Shown: one piece after another, positions 1-8,143 of the stretch
Position numbering within the stretch: the first letter of the stretch is position 1
Layout: every line of letters begins with the position of its first letter
Assembly: GCA_965200355.1 (NCBI GenBank)
Contig: OZ241351.1
Location: forward strand, 1,178,001 to 1,242,000
Reading direction: 5' to 3'
DNA length: 64,000 nucleotides
Origin: Bin18 sp965200355
Lineage (GTDB): Bacteria; Desulfobacterota; Binatia; Bin18
Position numbers and translations under genes: made by a program
Notes under the pieces: model-generated
Databases searched by the model: none
What the model saw: only the letters and a program-made list of their open reading frames with translations
Told to the model about the DNA's origin: nothing

Positions 1-660
1 GAGACCAAGAACGGCATCCGGGACGGTGACGGCTTGCGCCTCGGTCTGCAATTGGCGCAGCTCATCGAGGGTCAGCGTCGTGCGTTCAGCCGGTCCGGGT
101 GCTCTTTGAAGCATATGCAGAAAGCGAAAGTCTTCCTGGATATAGTCCACGGCGAAGCGCAGCAGGAAGCGGTCGGACAGCGCCACGAGTTCGTCGTCCT
201 CGGGCAATTCATTGCTGGCCCCGAAGAGCGTCAGGAGCGGCACCGTCGTGGCCTGTTTGCCGTTGTGAAAGACCCGTTCGTTGATAATGCTGAGAATCGC
301 ATTCAGGATTGAGGAGCTGGACTTGAAGACTTCGTCCAAAAAGGCAATATGCGCCTCGGGGAGTTTGTGAGCCGTGACCCGGCGGTAGTCGTCGGCTTCG
401 AGCGCTTTGAGGCTGACCGCGCCAAAGAGTTCTTCCGGGGTGGTGAATTTTGTCAGCAACCACTGGAAATAGTGTGCCCCGGTAATCCGGCGACACATCT
501 CATCCGCCAGCATCGACTTGGCCGTCCCCGGAGGGCCGATAATGAGGACGTGCTGTGAGGCCAACAGGGCCGCCAGAGCACCCTCAATGAGCGTGTCTCG
601 TTCGAGGAAAGCCTGTTGGAGTTCGGCCCGGATTTTTTGCAGTTTTTCTTGCGGAGTCAC
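1..660 (-). CDS. MoxR/RavA-type AAA+ ATPase (3' end outside window)
   Basis: I read this from the reverse strand: a GTG codon at 658-660, preceded by an AGGAG box, opens a frame that runs off the left edge (220 codons seen). Residues 42-49 are a Walker A motif (GPPGTAKS), 105-110 a Walker B (IAFLDE), and the stretch SILNAILSIINERVF after it is typical of MoxR proteins of the RavA branch. These AAA+ ATPases act as chaperones that help assemble metal-containing or VWA-domain proteins; RavA itself pairs with the VWA protein ViaA. The partner would lie to the left of the window and cannot be seen. The family call is secure; the RavA subfamily is inferred from motif style. Confidence 0.85.
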   Translation of the reverse strand, partial: MTPQEKLQKIRAELQQAFLERDTLIEGALAALLASQHVLIIGPPGTAKSMLADEMCRRITGAHYFQWLLTKFTTPEELFGAVSLKALEADDYRRVTAHKLPEAHIAFLDEVFKSSSSILNAILSIINERVFHNGKQATTVPLLTLFGASNELPEDDELVALSDRFLLRFAVDYIQEDFRFLHMLQRAPGPAERTTLTLDELRQLQTEAQAVTVPDAVLGL

Positions 661-825
661 CAGCCCGCTCCTTCAGCCCGCTCTTCAGGCGAAATCCTAC
701 GCTAACAGATAGGGGCGCGCGCCTCAATTCCGAAGCCGGCTCCCCGCCCACCTCTAGCCCCGGTAGGGAGGGATCGTTTATAACAACCCCCGATACTACT
801 CTTCAGGCTTGTTAAGGAGGAACGC

Positions 826-2037
826 ATGGCACTCGCGCTTGATGGCATAAAAGTTCTCGAACTCACCCGGGTCGGACCGGGGGCATTCTGTACCATGATG
901 CTGGCGGACATGGGGGCCGAGGTCTTGAAAATCGAGCCGCCCCCGACCGGGAAACTGGCCGGCTCGGGCGCATCCCCTCAGCCAGATGAGGCTCGCAAAC
1001 TGGCGACCAGTTTCACGAACCGCAATAAAAAAAGCCTCACCCTGAATTTGAAAGACCCGGCCGGGCAGGACATCCTGCACGCCTTGGCCAAGGAGTATGA
1101 TGTGCTGGTCGAAGGCTTCCGGCCCGGCGTGATGCAGCGGCTGGGCGGCGACTATGAAACGCTGCGGGCCATCAACCCCGGCCTCGTCTACTGCTCTTTG
1201 AGCGGCTACGGTCAAGATGGCCCGTACCGCAACTTTCCGGCCCATGACCTGAATTATCTCGCTTTGAGCGGGGTGCTGGACCTGATTGGCCCACCCGAAG
1301 GACCGCCCTCCATTCCGCTAAATATCATTGCCGACTATGCCGGTGCCTCCATGCACGGCGCGTTAGGGATCATGTTTGCCCTGTTTGCCAGACAACACAC
1401 CGGCCAGGGTCAGCTCGTTGATATTTCCTATCTGGACACCACGATTTCATTGCTTGCGGCCACGCCGAATGTCCGTGACTATTTTGCCGAGGGCACGCTG
1501 CCGGGCCGGGCCAAAGGCGTCTTTGGCGGCGGATACGCCTATTATAGTGTGTACCAGACCAAAGACGGCAAACAGCTTTCCATCGGCTGCACCGAGCCCT
1601 GGCTGTGGAATAATGTCTGTGACGCCCTGGACCGCCCGGATTGGAAGGACTGCGGCATGAAGATGGGAGATTTCTCTCAGCACTCAACCGATCGGCATCA
1701 GCAGGTGAAAAAAGAACTCCAGGACATATTGCTCACCAGAACGCGGGATGAATGGTACGATTTTTTCACCACAGCGGATGTGTGCGTCGGAAAAGTGTAC
1801 GACGTGCCTGAAGTCTTTGCAGACCCACAGGTGAGGCATCGCCAGATGGCGGTCGAGCTCGACCACCCCCAGGCTGGAAAAGTCACCCAGGCTGGCGTGG
1901 CCATTAAGCTGTCGGACACCCCAGGCTCGCTCCGTTCCTTTGCGCCCGCACTCGGGCAGCATACGGACGAAGTCCTGAGCGATGTGGGCCTGAGTGCCGA
2001 GCAAATTACCCAACTCCGCGAGAAACACGTAGTGTAG
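826..2037 (+). CDS. CoA-transferase family III protein, alpha-methylacyl-CoA racemase-like
   Basis: A 403-residue CaiB/BaiF-family protein with a strong Shine-Dalgarno (AAGGAGG) seven bases before the ATG. The N-terminus (LELTRVGPGAFCTMMLADMG) is the family's CoA-binding Rossmann part. His140 in AHDLNYLALSGVL and Asp170 in IIADYAGAS are 30 residues apart, the same spacing as the catalytic His/Asp pair of alpha-methylacyl-CoA racemase (126/156 in the mycobacterial enzyme), while Asp170 also matches the catalytic Asp169 of formyl-CoA transferase. I therefore favour a racemase of 2-methyl-branched acyl-CoAs over a true CoA transferase. It stands alone, with no acyl-CoA dehydrogenase or ligase beside it, so the substrate is unknown. 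Confidence 0.85.
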   Translation: MALALDGIKVLELTRVGPGAFCTMMLADMGAEVLKIEPPPTGKLAGSGASPQPDEARKLATSFTNRNKKSLTLNLKDPAGQDILHALAKEYDVLVEGFRPGVMQRLGGDYETLRAINPGLVYCSLSGYGQDGPYRNFPAHDLNYLALSGVLDLIGPPEGPPSIPLNIIADYAGASMHGALGIMFALFARQHTGQGQLVDISYLDTTISLLAATPNVRDYFAEGTLPGRAKGVFGGGYAYYSVYQTKDGKQLSIGCTEPWLWNNVCDALDRPDWKDCGMKMGDFSQHSTDRHQQVKKELQDILLTRTRDEWYDFFTTADVCVGKVYDVPEVFADPQVRHRQMAVELDHPQAGKVTQAGVAIKLSDTPGSLRSFAPALGQHTDEVLSDVGLSAEQITQLREKHVV

Positions 2038-2055
2038 CAAGAGGAACGTGCGCCA

Positions 2056-2094
2056 GGGGAGGGACGGGGAAAGCCCGCCGCTTCATCCCTCCCC
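2056..2094 (+). terminator. GC-rich inverted repeat after the racemase-like gene
   Basis: GGGGAGGGA (2056-2064) and TCCCTCCCC (2086-2094) form a perfect 9-bp stem with a 21-base loop, 18 bases after the stop codon at 2037 and just before the helicase gene. No U-tract follows, so it could be a factor-dependent stop, a pause hairpin or chance. Confidence 0.3.
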
Positions 2095-2105
2095 CCCTTA
2101 CTCCC

Positions 2106-3524
2106 ATGCGCCTGTCCTTCGACCTTGGGACGCTTGTGCTCTACGACCCGCCTGAAAGGTTTGTTCCGCCGGCCTGCTTTCAGTGGGACAGCCGCGTTGA
2201 TCGGTGGCGGACCCAAGCCCATCAGTATCGCCACGTTATGGAGACTTTTCAGCAATCCGGAACAGCCTGCACGAATGCCGCGCCGGCGTACCGCACGCTG
2301 AGCCTGTCGAGTCGCTTGATCCACACCCCGCGGCCGTTTCAGAGCGACGCCCTGGCCGCCTGGGTCAACACGGGCCGACGCGGGACGGTCATTCTCCCGA
2401 CCGGGGCCGGGAAGAGCTATGTCGGCCAAAAGGCCATCGCAATGATTCAGCAGAGCACCCTGGTTGTTGCTCCGACGATTGATCTCATGAATCAGTGGTA
2501 TGACCTGCTGTGCGCGGCGTTTGGTGAAACGGTGGGGCTGATTGGCGGGGGGTATTACGAAATTGAAGACCTGACGGTGACGACCTATAGCAGCGCGTAT
2601 CGGCATATGGACCGCCTGGGCAACCGGTGGGGGCTGGTGATTTTTGACGAATGCCACCACCTGCCGGGCGAAGTGTATAGTCACGCCGCGGAGATGTGTC
2701 TGGCTCCCTATCGTTTAGGCCTAACGGCGACGCCGGAACGGGCCGACGGCCGTGAGGCGCTGCTTGAGACCCTTATCGGCCCGCGGGTGTATGCCAAAGG
2801 GATTACTGACCTGGCTGGAGACTATCTGGCCGACTATGTGGTCGAGCGTATCAAGGTGACGCTGACGCCAGAGGAAGAAGAGGAATATCGTCGGGCGCGC
2901 AGTACGTTTTACGATTTCATCGTGGACCACGGCATTGTCCTGGACGGCCTAGCCGGCTGGCATCGCTTTATTCGTGAGAGCGCGACGAGTCGAAAGGGCC
3001 GGGGGGCGCTGCTGGCCCATCAGCGGGCAAAAAAATTGGCTTTGGGCACCCAGGCCAAGCTCCGTACCCTTGATTTCCTGCTGAAAAAGCACGCCCGGGA
3101 CCGGACCCTTATTTTCACTAGTGATAACGATACCGTCCACGCGATCTCCGCCGCGTTTTTGATTCCGGCGCTGACCCACCAAACGCCCACAAAGGAACGC
3201 AAGGCTATACTCGAAGCGTTTAATACCGGGGAGTATCTGGCGCTGGCCACGTCAAAAGTATTGAACGAAGGCGTGAATATCCCGGAAGCCCGCGTCGCCA
3301 TTGTGCTGTCCGGTTCCGGCTCCACCCGTGAGCATGTGCAGCGTCTCGGCCGCATTCTGCGTAAACGGGAAGGCAAGCAGGCGGTATTATACGAAGTCAT
3401 AACCGCGGGAACGGTGGAAGAACGCATCAGCGACCGCCGACGCCAACACGCGGCCTATCAAGGCGCAACAAGGGGAGAGGGTGAGGGGTGTCAAGATGGT
3501 TCAGGAAAACAGTCCGCTCATTAA
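2106..3524 (+). CDS. XPB-type superfamily 2 DNA helicase
   Basis: A 472-residue DEAD/DEAH-superfamily helicase. An N-terminal damage-recognition-like domain (about residues 1-70) is followed by the Q-motif region, Walker A PTGAGKS (98-104), DECHH (181-185), LTATP (about 208) and a C-terminal lobe with the arginine-finger motif QRLGRILRKREGK (about 420-432). This order and the DECHH box are those of archaeal and bacterial XPB helicases, which unwind damaged DNA in nucleotide-excision repair. XPB homologues often sit beside a Bax1/DUF790 nuclease; none is present here. No Shine-Dalgarno is visible before the ATG. The last 29 bases overlap the next gene, and the extreme C-terminus (after about residue 450) is low in conserved content. 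Confidence 0.85.
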   Translation: MRLSFDLGTLVLYDPPERFVPPACFQWDSRVDRWRTQAHQYRHVMETFQQSGTACTNAAPAYRTLSLSSRLIHTPRPFQSDALAAWVNTGRRGTVILPTGAGKSYVGQKAIAMIQQSTLVVAPTIDLMNQWYDLLCAAFGETVGLIGGGYYEIEDLTVTTYSSAYRHMDRLGNRWGLVIFDECHHLPGEVYSHAAEMCLAPYRLGLTATPERADGREALLETLIGPRVYAKGITDLAGDYLADYVVERIKVTLTPEEEEEYRRARSTFYDFIVDHGIVLDGLAGWHRFIRESATSRKGRGALLAHQRAKKLALGTQAKLRTLDFLLKKHARDRTLIFTSDNDTVHAISAAFLIPALTHQTPTKERKAILEAFNTGEYLALATSKVLNEGVNIPEARVAIVLSGSGSTREHVQRLGRILRKREGKQAVLYEVITAGTVEERISDRRRQHAAYQGATRGEGEGCQDGSGKQSAH

Positions 3525-4545
3525 CCTGCCGAATCTGATTGGTTTTCTGCGCGACCGGCTCTCTCTGGCCGAGGGCAATATCAGCATCGAACGGCATGAA
3601 GCCGGCTATTCAAACGAAACGTTTTTTGTCTCCTGGGGAGACAACCGCTGGGTCCTGCGGCGTCCACCGAGCGGCGACCTCCTGCCGACTGCCCACGATA
3701 TGCTGCGCGAGTACCGGGTGCTGTCTGCCCTCTCGGCCTGTGACGTGCGGACTCCACAGCCGGTGATTGCGTGTGAAGACCGGGCCGTGCTCGGCGTTCC
3801 GTTTTATCTCATGCAGCGAGTGGACGGCCTCGTGATCCGTGAGACGCTTCCGGAAATTTTTGCGGACCGGCAAGACCGCCAACGACTCGGCGAAGAATTA
3901 ATCGACGCGCTCGCCGAGCTGCACGCCGTGCAGTGGCCAGGCACCGCCCTGGCCGGCATTGGCCGACCGCAGGGCTATCTGGAGCGCCAACTCAAGCGCT
4001 GGACCAAACAATGTGCGCTGACCCTGCCGCATACCCGGCCCTTGCCCGGACTGGAGGCAGTCGGCGACTGGCTGCAACAGCGGCTGCCTCCAGCCAGTGC
4101 CGCGACCGTGGTCCACGGTGATTACAAAATTGATAATGTGATGTTCTCGGCCTCCCCTCCGGCCCGCCTCGTCGCCATATTCGATTGGGAAATGGCGACC
4201 CTCGGCGACCCGCTGACCGACCTCGGCTGGCTGCTCAGCTTTTGGGGACCAACTGGGGACGCACGCGACAGCCCAGACTTGATAGATAGCAACGCCATGA
4301 CCCAGTTGCCGGGATTTTTATCCCGCGAAGAAATGGCTGCCCGCTATGCTGAGCGCACCGGCCGCAGCATGGAACACTTTCCTTTCTATCGCTGCTTGGC
4401 GGTCTGGAAATACGCCGTGATCCTGGAGGGCCTGTATCGACACTACCTTGAAGGCACCGCGGCCAATCCCAAAGCCGCCGAGTTTGCGTGGAAGGTGCCG
4501 CAACTTATACAACGCGCCCAGCGGATCATGGCCGAGGCCGGCTGA
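3496..4545 (+). CDS. Phosphotransferase family protein (ACAD10/APH type)
   Basis: A 349-residue protein kinase-like fold enzyme of the aminoglycoside phosphotransferase superfamily. HGDYKIDN (catalytic loop, Asp as base) and FDWEMATLGDP (metal-binding Asp) are both intact, as is the ACAD10-type ending with LYRHYLEGTAAN. Members of this subfamily phosphorylate hydroxyacyl substrates (4-hydroxyacyl-CoA in ACAD10/11) rather than antibiotics, which suits the acyl-CoA enzymes elsewhere in the window; this substrate is inference. I chose the ATG at 3496, which has GAGGGG seven bases upstream, over the GTG at 3481. It overlaps the helicase gene by 29 bases, implying co-transcription. Confidence 0.85.
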   Translation: MVQENSPLINLPNLIGFLRDRLSLAEGNISIERHEAGYSNETFFVSWGDNRWVLRRPPSGDLLPTAHDMLREYRVLSALSACDVRTPQPVIACEDRAVLGVPFYLMQRVDGLVIRETLPEIFADRQDRQRLGEELIDALAELHAVQWPGTALAGIGRPQGYLERQLKRWTKQCALTLPHTRPLPGLEAVGDWLQQRLPPASAATVVHGDYKIDNVMFSASPPARLVAIFDWEMATLGDPLTDLGWLLSFWGPTGDARDSPDLIDSNAMTQLPGFLSREEMAARYAERTGRSMEHFPFYRCLAVWKYAVILEGLYRHYLEGTAANPKAAEFAWKVPQLIQRAQRIMAEAG

Positions 4546-4604
4546 GCACGGAGGAGGGGCGAGTTGCGTTGACTTTCCAGTCCCTGTGGCGTTGTATTGA
4601 TTCC

Positions 4605-5156
4605 ATGCTGAGCCGGCTCATTCTCACCGGACTCTCGGTCCTGTTCTTGCTCCCCGGCCCGGGGTGGGCGGTAGAGGCGGCCCCGGACCTGACCGACCGG
4701 GAGATTGCCGAGCGGCTGACCCGCCTGGAGAAAGGGCAGAGCGCTCTCCGTACGGAGATGGGTCAGCTACGTGCGGACATGAACCGGCTACGTGAGGATA
4801 TGAACCGGCAGAATCAGCACTTGCGTGAAGACATGAACCGGCAGAATCAGCAGCTGCGTGCGGACATGGGTGAGCAAATCGCCCAGCTACGCGCGGACAT
4901 GAACACGCAGTTCGAGCGGCAGTTTCGGCTCACCCTGGCCCTGTTGGGGGCCTTCACCGGGCTGCTGGCCGCCACTATTGGTTTTGCCCTCTGGGACCGC
5001 CGCAGCCTCACCCGTCCCTTTGAGGACAAAATCAAAAGCCTGGAAGATGAGTTCGCGACCAACCGGCCTCGCCTGCAAGCTCTGCTGGAATCCCTACGCC
5101 GGCTGAGCCAGCGCGACCCCGAACTCGCCGCGGTCCTTAAATCCTTTAATCTCTAA
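4605..5156 (+). CDS. Exported/membrane coiled-coil protein with 11-residue repeats
   Basis: A 183-residue protein of unknown function. Residues 1-22 look like a signal peptide (LILTGLSVLFLLPGPGWA). Next comes a long coiled coil built partly from four 11-residue repeats of the type LREDMNRQNQH, then one membrane helix (LTLALLGAFTGLLAATIGF) and a charged helical tail. The repeats are also visible in the DNA (33-bp units). An upstream in-frame start at 4488 would lie deep within the phosphotransferase gene, so the ATG at 4605 that begins the signal peptide is preferred. Similar coiled-coil/transmembrane proteins occur widely without known function. Its stop overlaps the convergent gene on the other strand by 11 bases. 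Confidence 0.7.
   Translation: MLSRLILTGLSVLFLLPGPGWAVEAAPDLTDREIAERLTRLEKGQSALRTEMGQLRADMNRLREDMNRQNQHLREDMNRQNQQLRADMGEQIAQLRADMNTQFERQFRLTLALLGAFTGLLAATIGFALWDRRSLTRPFEDKIKSLEDEFATNRPRLQALLESLRRLSQRDPELAAVLKSFNL
4788..4919 (+). repeat. Four tandem 33-bp units inside the coiled-coil gene
   Basis: Units at 4788-4820, 4821-4853, 4854-4886 and 4887-4919 each start with a CTxCGxGxGGAxATG-like core and encode 11 residues (LRxDMxxQxxx). The first two units encode nearly the same peptide (LREDMNRQNQH/Q) and differ at only a few bases, so they look like a recent duplication; the last two have diverged. Confidence 0.75.
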
Positions 5157-6273
5157 TGCGACGCGAGCGACCGGACAAATGGAGAGGGCCCGACCGCAGC
5201 AACTCCTCGGCCCGGCCAAACAGTGTCTTGACCGACGGGGCGATCAGGTCCCATTCGGGGTCGTGGCGCTTGCCGCGGCGGTGCAGCATGACGTTAAAGC
5301 AACTGATTGCGCCAAAGCGATAGCCGGCCAGCGCCCGATACCAATTGATATCGGGGACTTTGCGTTGCATGCCGTCTTCATACAGCGCCACGAGTTCGTC
5401 AATCGGCGGGGTGGTTGAGAGGGGACGGCGGGCCGCATCCCAGCTCTCCGGGTCAATAAAGACCAGGAGCCAGCCGAGGTCGAGCAGATGTCCACTGATG
5501 CCGGAAATCTCCCAATCCAGGAGGGCCACCAGTTGCTCGCCAGCCGGCGGGAAAGCGGAACCCTGTGCCGCATCTGCCGGTTGAGGAAGGACAGGGTTCC
5601 GCTTTTTGTCAAACAGCAGATTGGTCCCTTGATAGTCGCCATGAAACAGGCCGATGGGAGGGTCGGCGGGCTGGTGGTCCAGGAGGAGTGCTCTGACTGC
5701 TTCGCCCCAGGTGATCCATTCCGGCTCGGCGGCCTTGGCTAAAATGGGGTCCCAGAAGCGGATTTCCTGTTCGAGTGAGCGGGGCGCTTCCCAGCCGGCC
5801 AGCTCGGTTGTCCAATCGAGCTGGTGGACCTGGACTAGGGCCTGCACCGCCTGCCGGTAGAGCGGCGCAACGGCTTCAGCGTCCCGGTCAAACGACACGT
5901 CGGGTTCCCAGACGTGGAAGGTCCGACCGGGCAGGCGTTCAACCATCAAGTAGGGCACCTCGAACCAGCGCAGGTCGTCACCCGCCCACCGCACCTCAGG
6001 GACAGGCAGCCCGTTCTTCTTGAGCGCGCGCAGGAGCGGCGCTTGGCGCAGGACATCGGTATTACCGCTCTGCCGAACGCCCTTGGGTGGCAGACGCATG
6101 ACCAACGATTCGTGCGCAAGCTGTCCATTTTTTTGATACGTCACGGTGAAGCCAAAACTCAGCCCGGCATGACCGGGCATAGCCTCAACCTGATGAACGC
6201 GCGCGTCTTGGCCATAATGGTGCAGACAGAACGCTTGCAATTGGTGGGTGAGTACGGGTATCTCAACGGCCAT
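5146..6273 (-). CDS. Phosphotransferase family protein (APH fold)
   Basis: A 375-residue kinase-fold protein. The catalytic loop HGDYQGTNLLF and the metal site LLDWEISGISGHLLDLGW are present, together with an N-lobe containing FTVTYQKNG and a PKGVR loop. The start at 6271-6273 (MAVEIPVL) has GAGGAG six bases upstream; the longer frame that extends to 6450 is proline/arginine-rich and has no sign of coding. It is related to, but clearly not a recent copy of, the phosphotransferase at 3496. The family includes enzymes acting on hydroxyacyl-CoA, sugars and choline, so the substrate is open. Confidence 0.8.
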   Translation of the reverse strand: MAVEIPVLTHQLQAFCLHHYGQDARVHQVEAMPGHAGLSFGFTVTYQKNGQLAHESLVMRLPPKGVRQSGNTDVLRQAPLLRALKKNGLPVPEVRWAGDDLRWFEVPYLMVERLPGRTFHVWEPDVSFDRDAEAVAPLYRQAVQALVQVHQLDWTTELAGWEAPRSLEQEIRFWDPILAKAAEPEWITWGEAVRALLLDHQPADPPIGLFHGDYQGTNLLFDKKRNPVLPQPADAAQGSAFPPAGEQLVALLDWEISGISGHLLDLGWLLVFIDPESWDAARRPLSTTPPIDELVALYEDGMQRKVPDINWYRALAGYRFGAISCFNVMLHRRGKRHDPEWDLIAPSVKTLFGRAEELLRSGPLHLSGRSRRIRD

Positions 6274-6454
6274 ACCAGGCTCCTCACGCGGAAGACTGGC
6301 AGGAAGTGTATCGGGGTTCGGGTCTGGGGGATAGGGGTGGCGGCTCCGACGGCTGGCGAGCGCTGGATTCCGGGAAGATACCGCACCCGTCTGAAGGGGG
6401 AGAGGACTGAGGCGAGGGCGGCTGCAATGCTCTCGCCAGGCGTAAGGCAAAGTG

Positions 6455-8053
6455 ATGACCAGGCACTATGCGCTGACCGTTGCGGACCGCGCCCAGCTCC
6501 GGGCACGCGGTATTGCCCCTGAGACCATTGCGGCTCAGCTTGAGCGCTTTCAGCAGGGCTTCCCGTCCATTCAGTTGGACCGCCCGTGTACGCTTGGGGA
6601 TGGAATTGACCGCCTCCCGGCAGAGACCGCTCGCCTGACACAGCTCCATGCCGAGGCGGCCGCCGCCGGACGCCTGCTCAAGTTTGTTCCCGCCTCGGGT
6701 GCGGCCAGTCGGATGTTTCAACTCCTGCTCTCTTTTTCCCAGCGGCCGGAATGGCTCGCGCCCCAGACGCTGGCCAGGAGAGCGGCCGAGGGAGATGCCG
6801 ACTGCCAGACGGTGCAGCGCTTTGTCAGCCAGCTTGACCGATTTGCTTTTTCTCAGGCCCTGCGGACCGTCGTACACACAGACGGCCACACGCTAGAGGG
6901 GCTGCTGAGTCAGGGCCAGTATCGCGCGCTTCTCACCTATCTCCTCACACCGACCGGCCTGAACTACGCGGCCCTCCCCAAAGGGCTGGTGCCATTTCAC
7001 GCCTATGGAGACCATAACCGGACCGCTTTTGAGGAACATCTGGTGGAAGCGTTAGCGTATGTCCGGGACGCTACCGGCCTGGCGCGGCTGCACTTCACGG
7101 TTCCCGCGCCCCACCGGCGGGCTATTGAGCGGGCTCTTGACCGCGCGCGTCACCGTTACGCTCAGCGGGGTGCGCAACTCGATATTGCATATTCGGTTCA
7201 GAAGCCGGCGACAGACACGCTCGCCGTGGACTCAGACAACATCCCGGTCAGGGATAGCAGGGGGGCTCTGGTTTTTCGTCCCGGTGGGCACGGCGCGTTA
7301 TTAGAAAATCTGGCCGACCTTCAAGGGGATATTATTTTTATAAAAAATATCGATAATGTCCTGCCCGACCGACTCAAGCCCGATACCTACCGGTATAAAA
7401 AACTCCTGTGTGGCTATCTTCTCCACCTGCAACACCAGGCATTTTTTCATATCGCGCAGCTCAAAGCCGCCTCCCCACGTGCGCCGGACGACGCGCGGCG
7501 CGTTATTGAGGCCGCCCGTTGCTTTGCCCAGGAACAGTTGTCGCTGGTCCTGCCGCCGGACTTTGAGCGGACGGCAAGGCCGCAGCAATGCGCCTTTCTC
7601 CTGGCTCAACTGAACCGCCCGTTGCGTGTGTGTGGGGTGGTGAAAAATACCGGAGAGCCAGGGGGCGGCCCGTTCTGGGTCAGACAGGCTAACGGGACCC
7701 TCTCGCGCCAAATTGTCGAGTCTTCCCAGGTCGAGATGAGCAATGCCGCGCAACGCGCCCGCTGGCAAGCGGCCACCCATTTCAATCCGGTTGATCTTGT
7801 CTGTGGCGTGCGTGACTATCGTGGCCGGCCCTTTCCCTTAGCGCGCTTCGTCGATCCGGCGACCGGCTTTATCTCCGAAAAATCACAAGATGGCCGGTCC
7901 TTACGGGCCCTTGAATTACCGGGGCTCTGGAATGGCGCGATGGCACATTGGAATACGGCTTTTGTGGAAGTGCCGAAGAGTACGTTTCAGCCCGTCAAGA
8001 CGGTGATGGACCTGTTGCGGCCTGAGCATCAGCCGGCCCCGCTCCCCCATTGA
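6455..8053 (+). CDS. DUF4301 family protein
   Basis: A 532-residue protein recognised by the DUF4301 signature KFVPASGAASRMF near residue 80 and the opening pattern in which ALTVADRAQLRARGI is followed by ERFQQGFPSI. No catalysed reaction has been established to my knowledge; the P-A-S-G-A-A-S-R-M loop resembles a nucleotide-binding loop of sugar nucleotidyltransferase-like proteins, and DGIDRL plus HAYGDHNRTAFEEH also look like conserved active-site pieces. An immediately upstream GTG at 6452 is an alternative start. It is divergent from the phosphotransferase at 5146-6273 and is followed by the glycosyltransferase and dTDP-sugar genes, which fits a role in nucleotide-sugar or glycan metabolism, as an inference. 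Confidence 0.8.
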   Translation: MTRHYALTVADRAQLRARGIAPETIAAQLERFQQGFPSIQLDRPCTLGDGIDRLPAETARLTQLHAEAAAAGRLLKFVPASGAASRMFQLLLSFSQRPEWLAPQTLARRAAEGDADCQTVQRFVSQLDRFAFSQALRTVVHTDGHTLEGLLSQGQYRALLTYLLTPTGLNYAALPKGLVPFHAYGDHNRTAFEEHLVEALAYVRDATGLARLHFTVPAPHRRAIERALDRARHRYAQRGAQLDIAYSVQKPATDTLAVDSDNIPVRDSRGALVFRPGGHGALLENLADLQGDIIFIKNIDNVLPDRLKPDTYRYKKLLCGYLLHLQHQAFFHIAQLKAASPRAPDDARRVIEAARCFAQEQLSLVLPPDFERTARPQQCAFLLAQLNRPLRVCGVVKNTGEPGGGPFWVRQANGTLSRQIVESSQVEMSNAAQRARWQAATHFNPVDLVCGVRDYRGRPFPLARFVDPATGFISEKSQDGRSLRALELPGLWNGAMAHWNTAFVEVPKSTFQPVKTVMDLLRPEHQPAPLPH

Positions 8054-8086
8054 CAACCCGTGTCGATTCAGACTTTTTATAGCGCC

Positions 8087-8111
8087 GTCATTCCCGTATA
8101 AAACGGGAATC
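8087..8111. repeat. Interspersed palindromic repeat, copy 1 (ATTCCCGT hairpin)
   Basis: ATTCCCGT (8090-8097) and ACGGGAAT (8103-8110) form a perfect 8-bp stem around the loop ATAAA, flanked by GTC and CC. The same element recurs at 12108-12131. It sits between the DUF4301 gene and the glycosyltransferase. Such GTCATTCCCG..CGGGAATC elements are common intergenic REP-like repeats in many bacteria. Confidence 0.75.
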
Positions 8112-8143
8112 CGGGTCGGCTCCCGGACAGAAGGACAGACAGC

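Noticed and set aside
1698..2684. 328-codon open frame on the minus strand
   Set aside because: It lies antisense to the racemase-like and helicase genes, both of which have clear family motifs; its own translation has no domain and is a GC-rich shadow.
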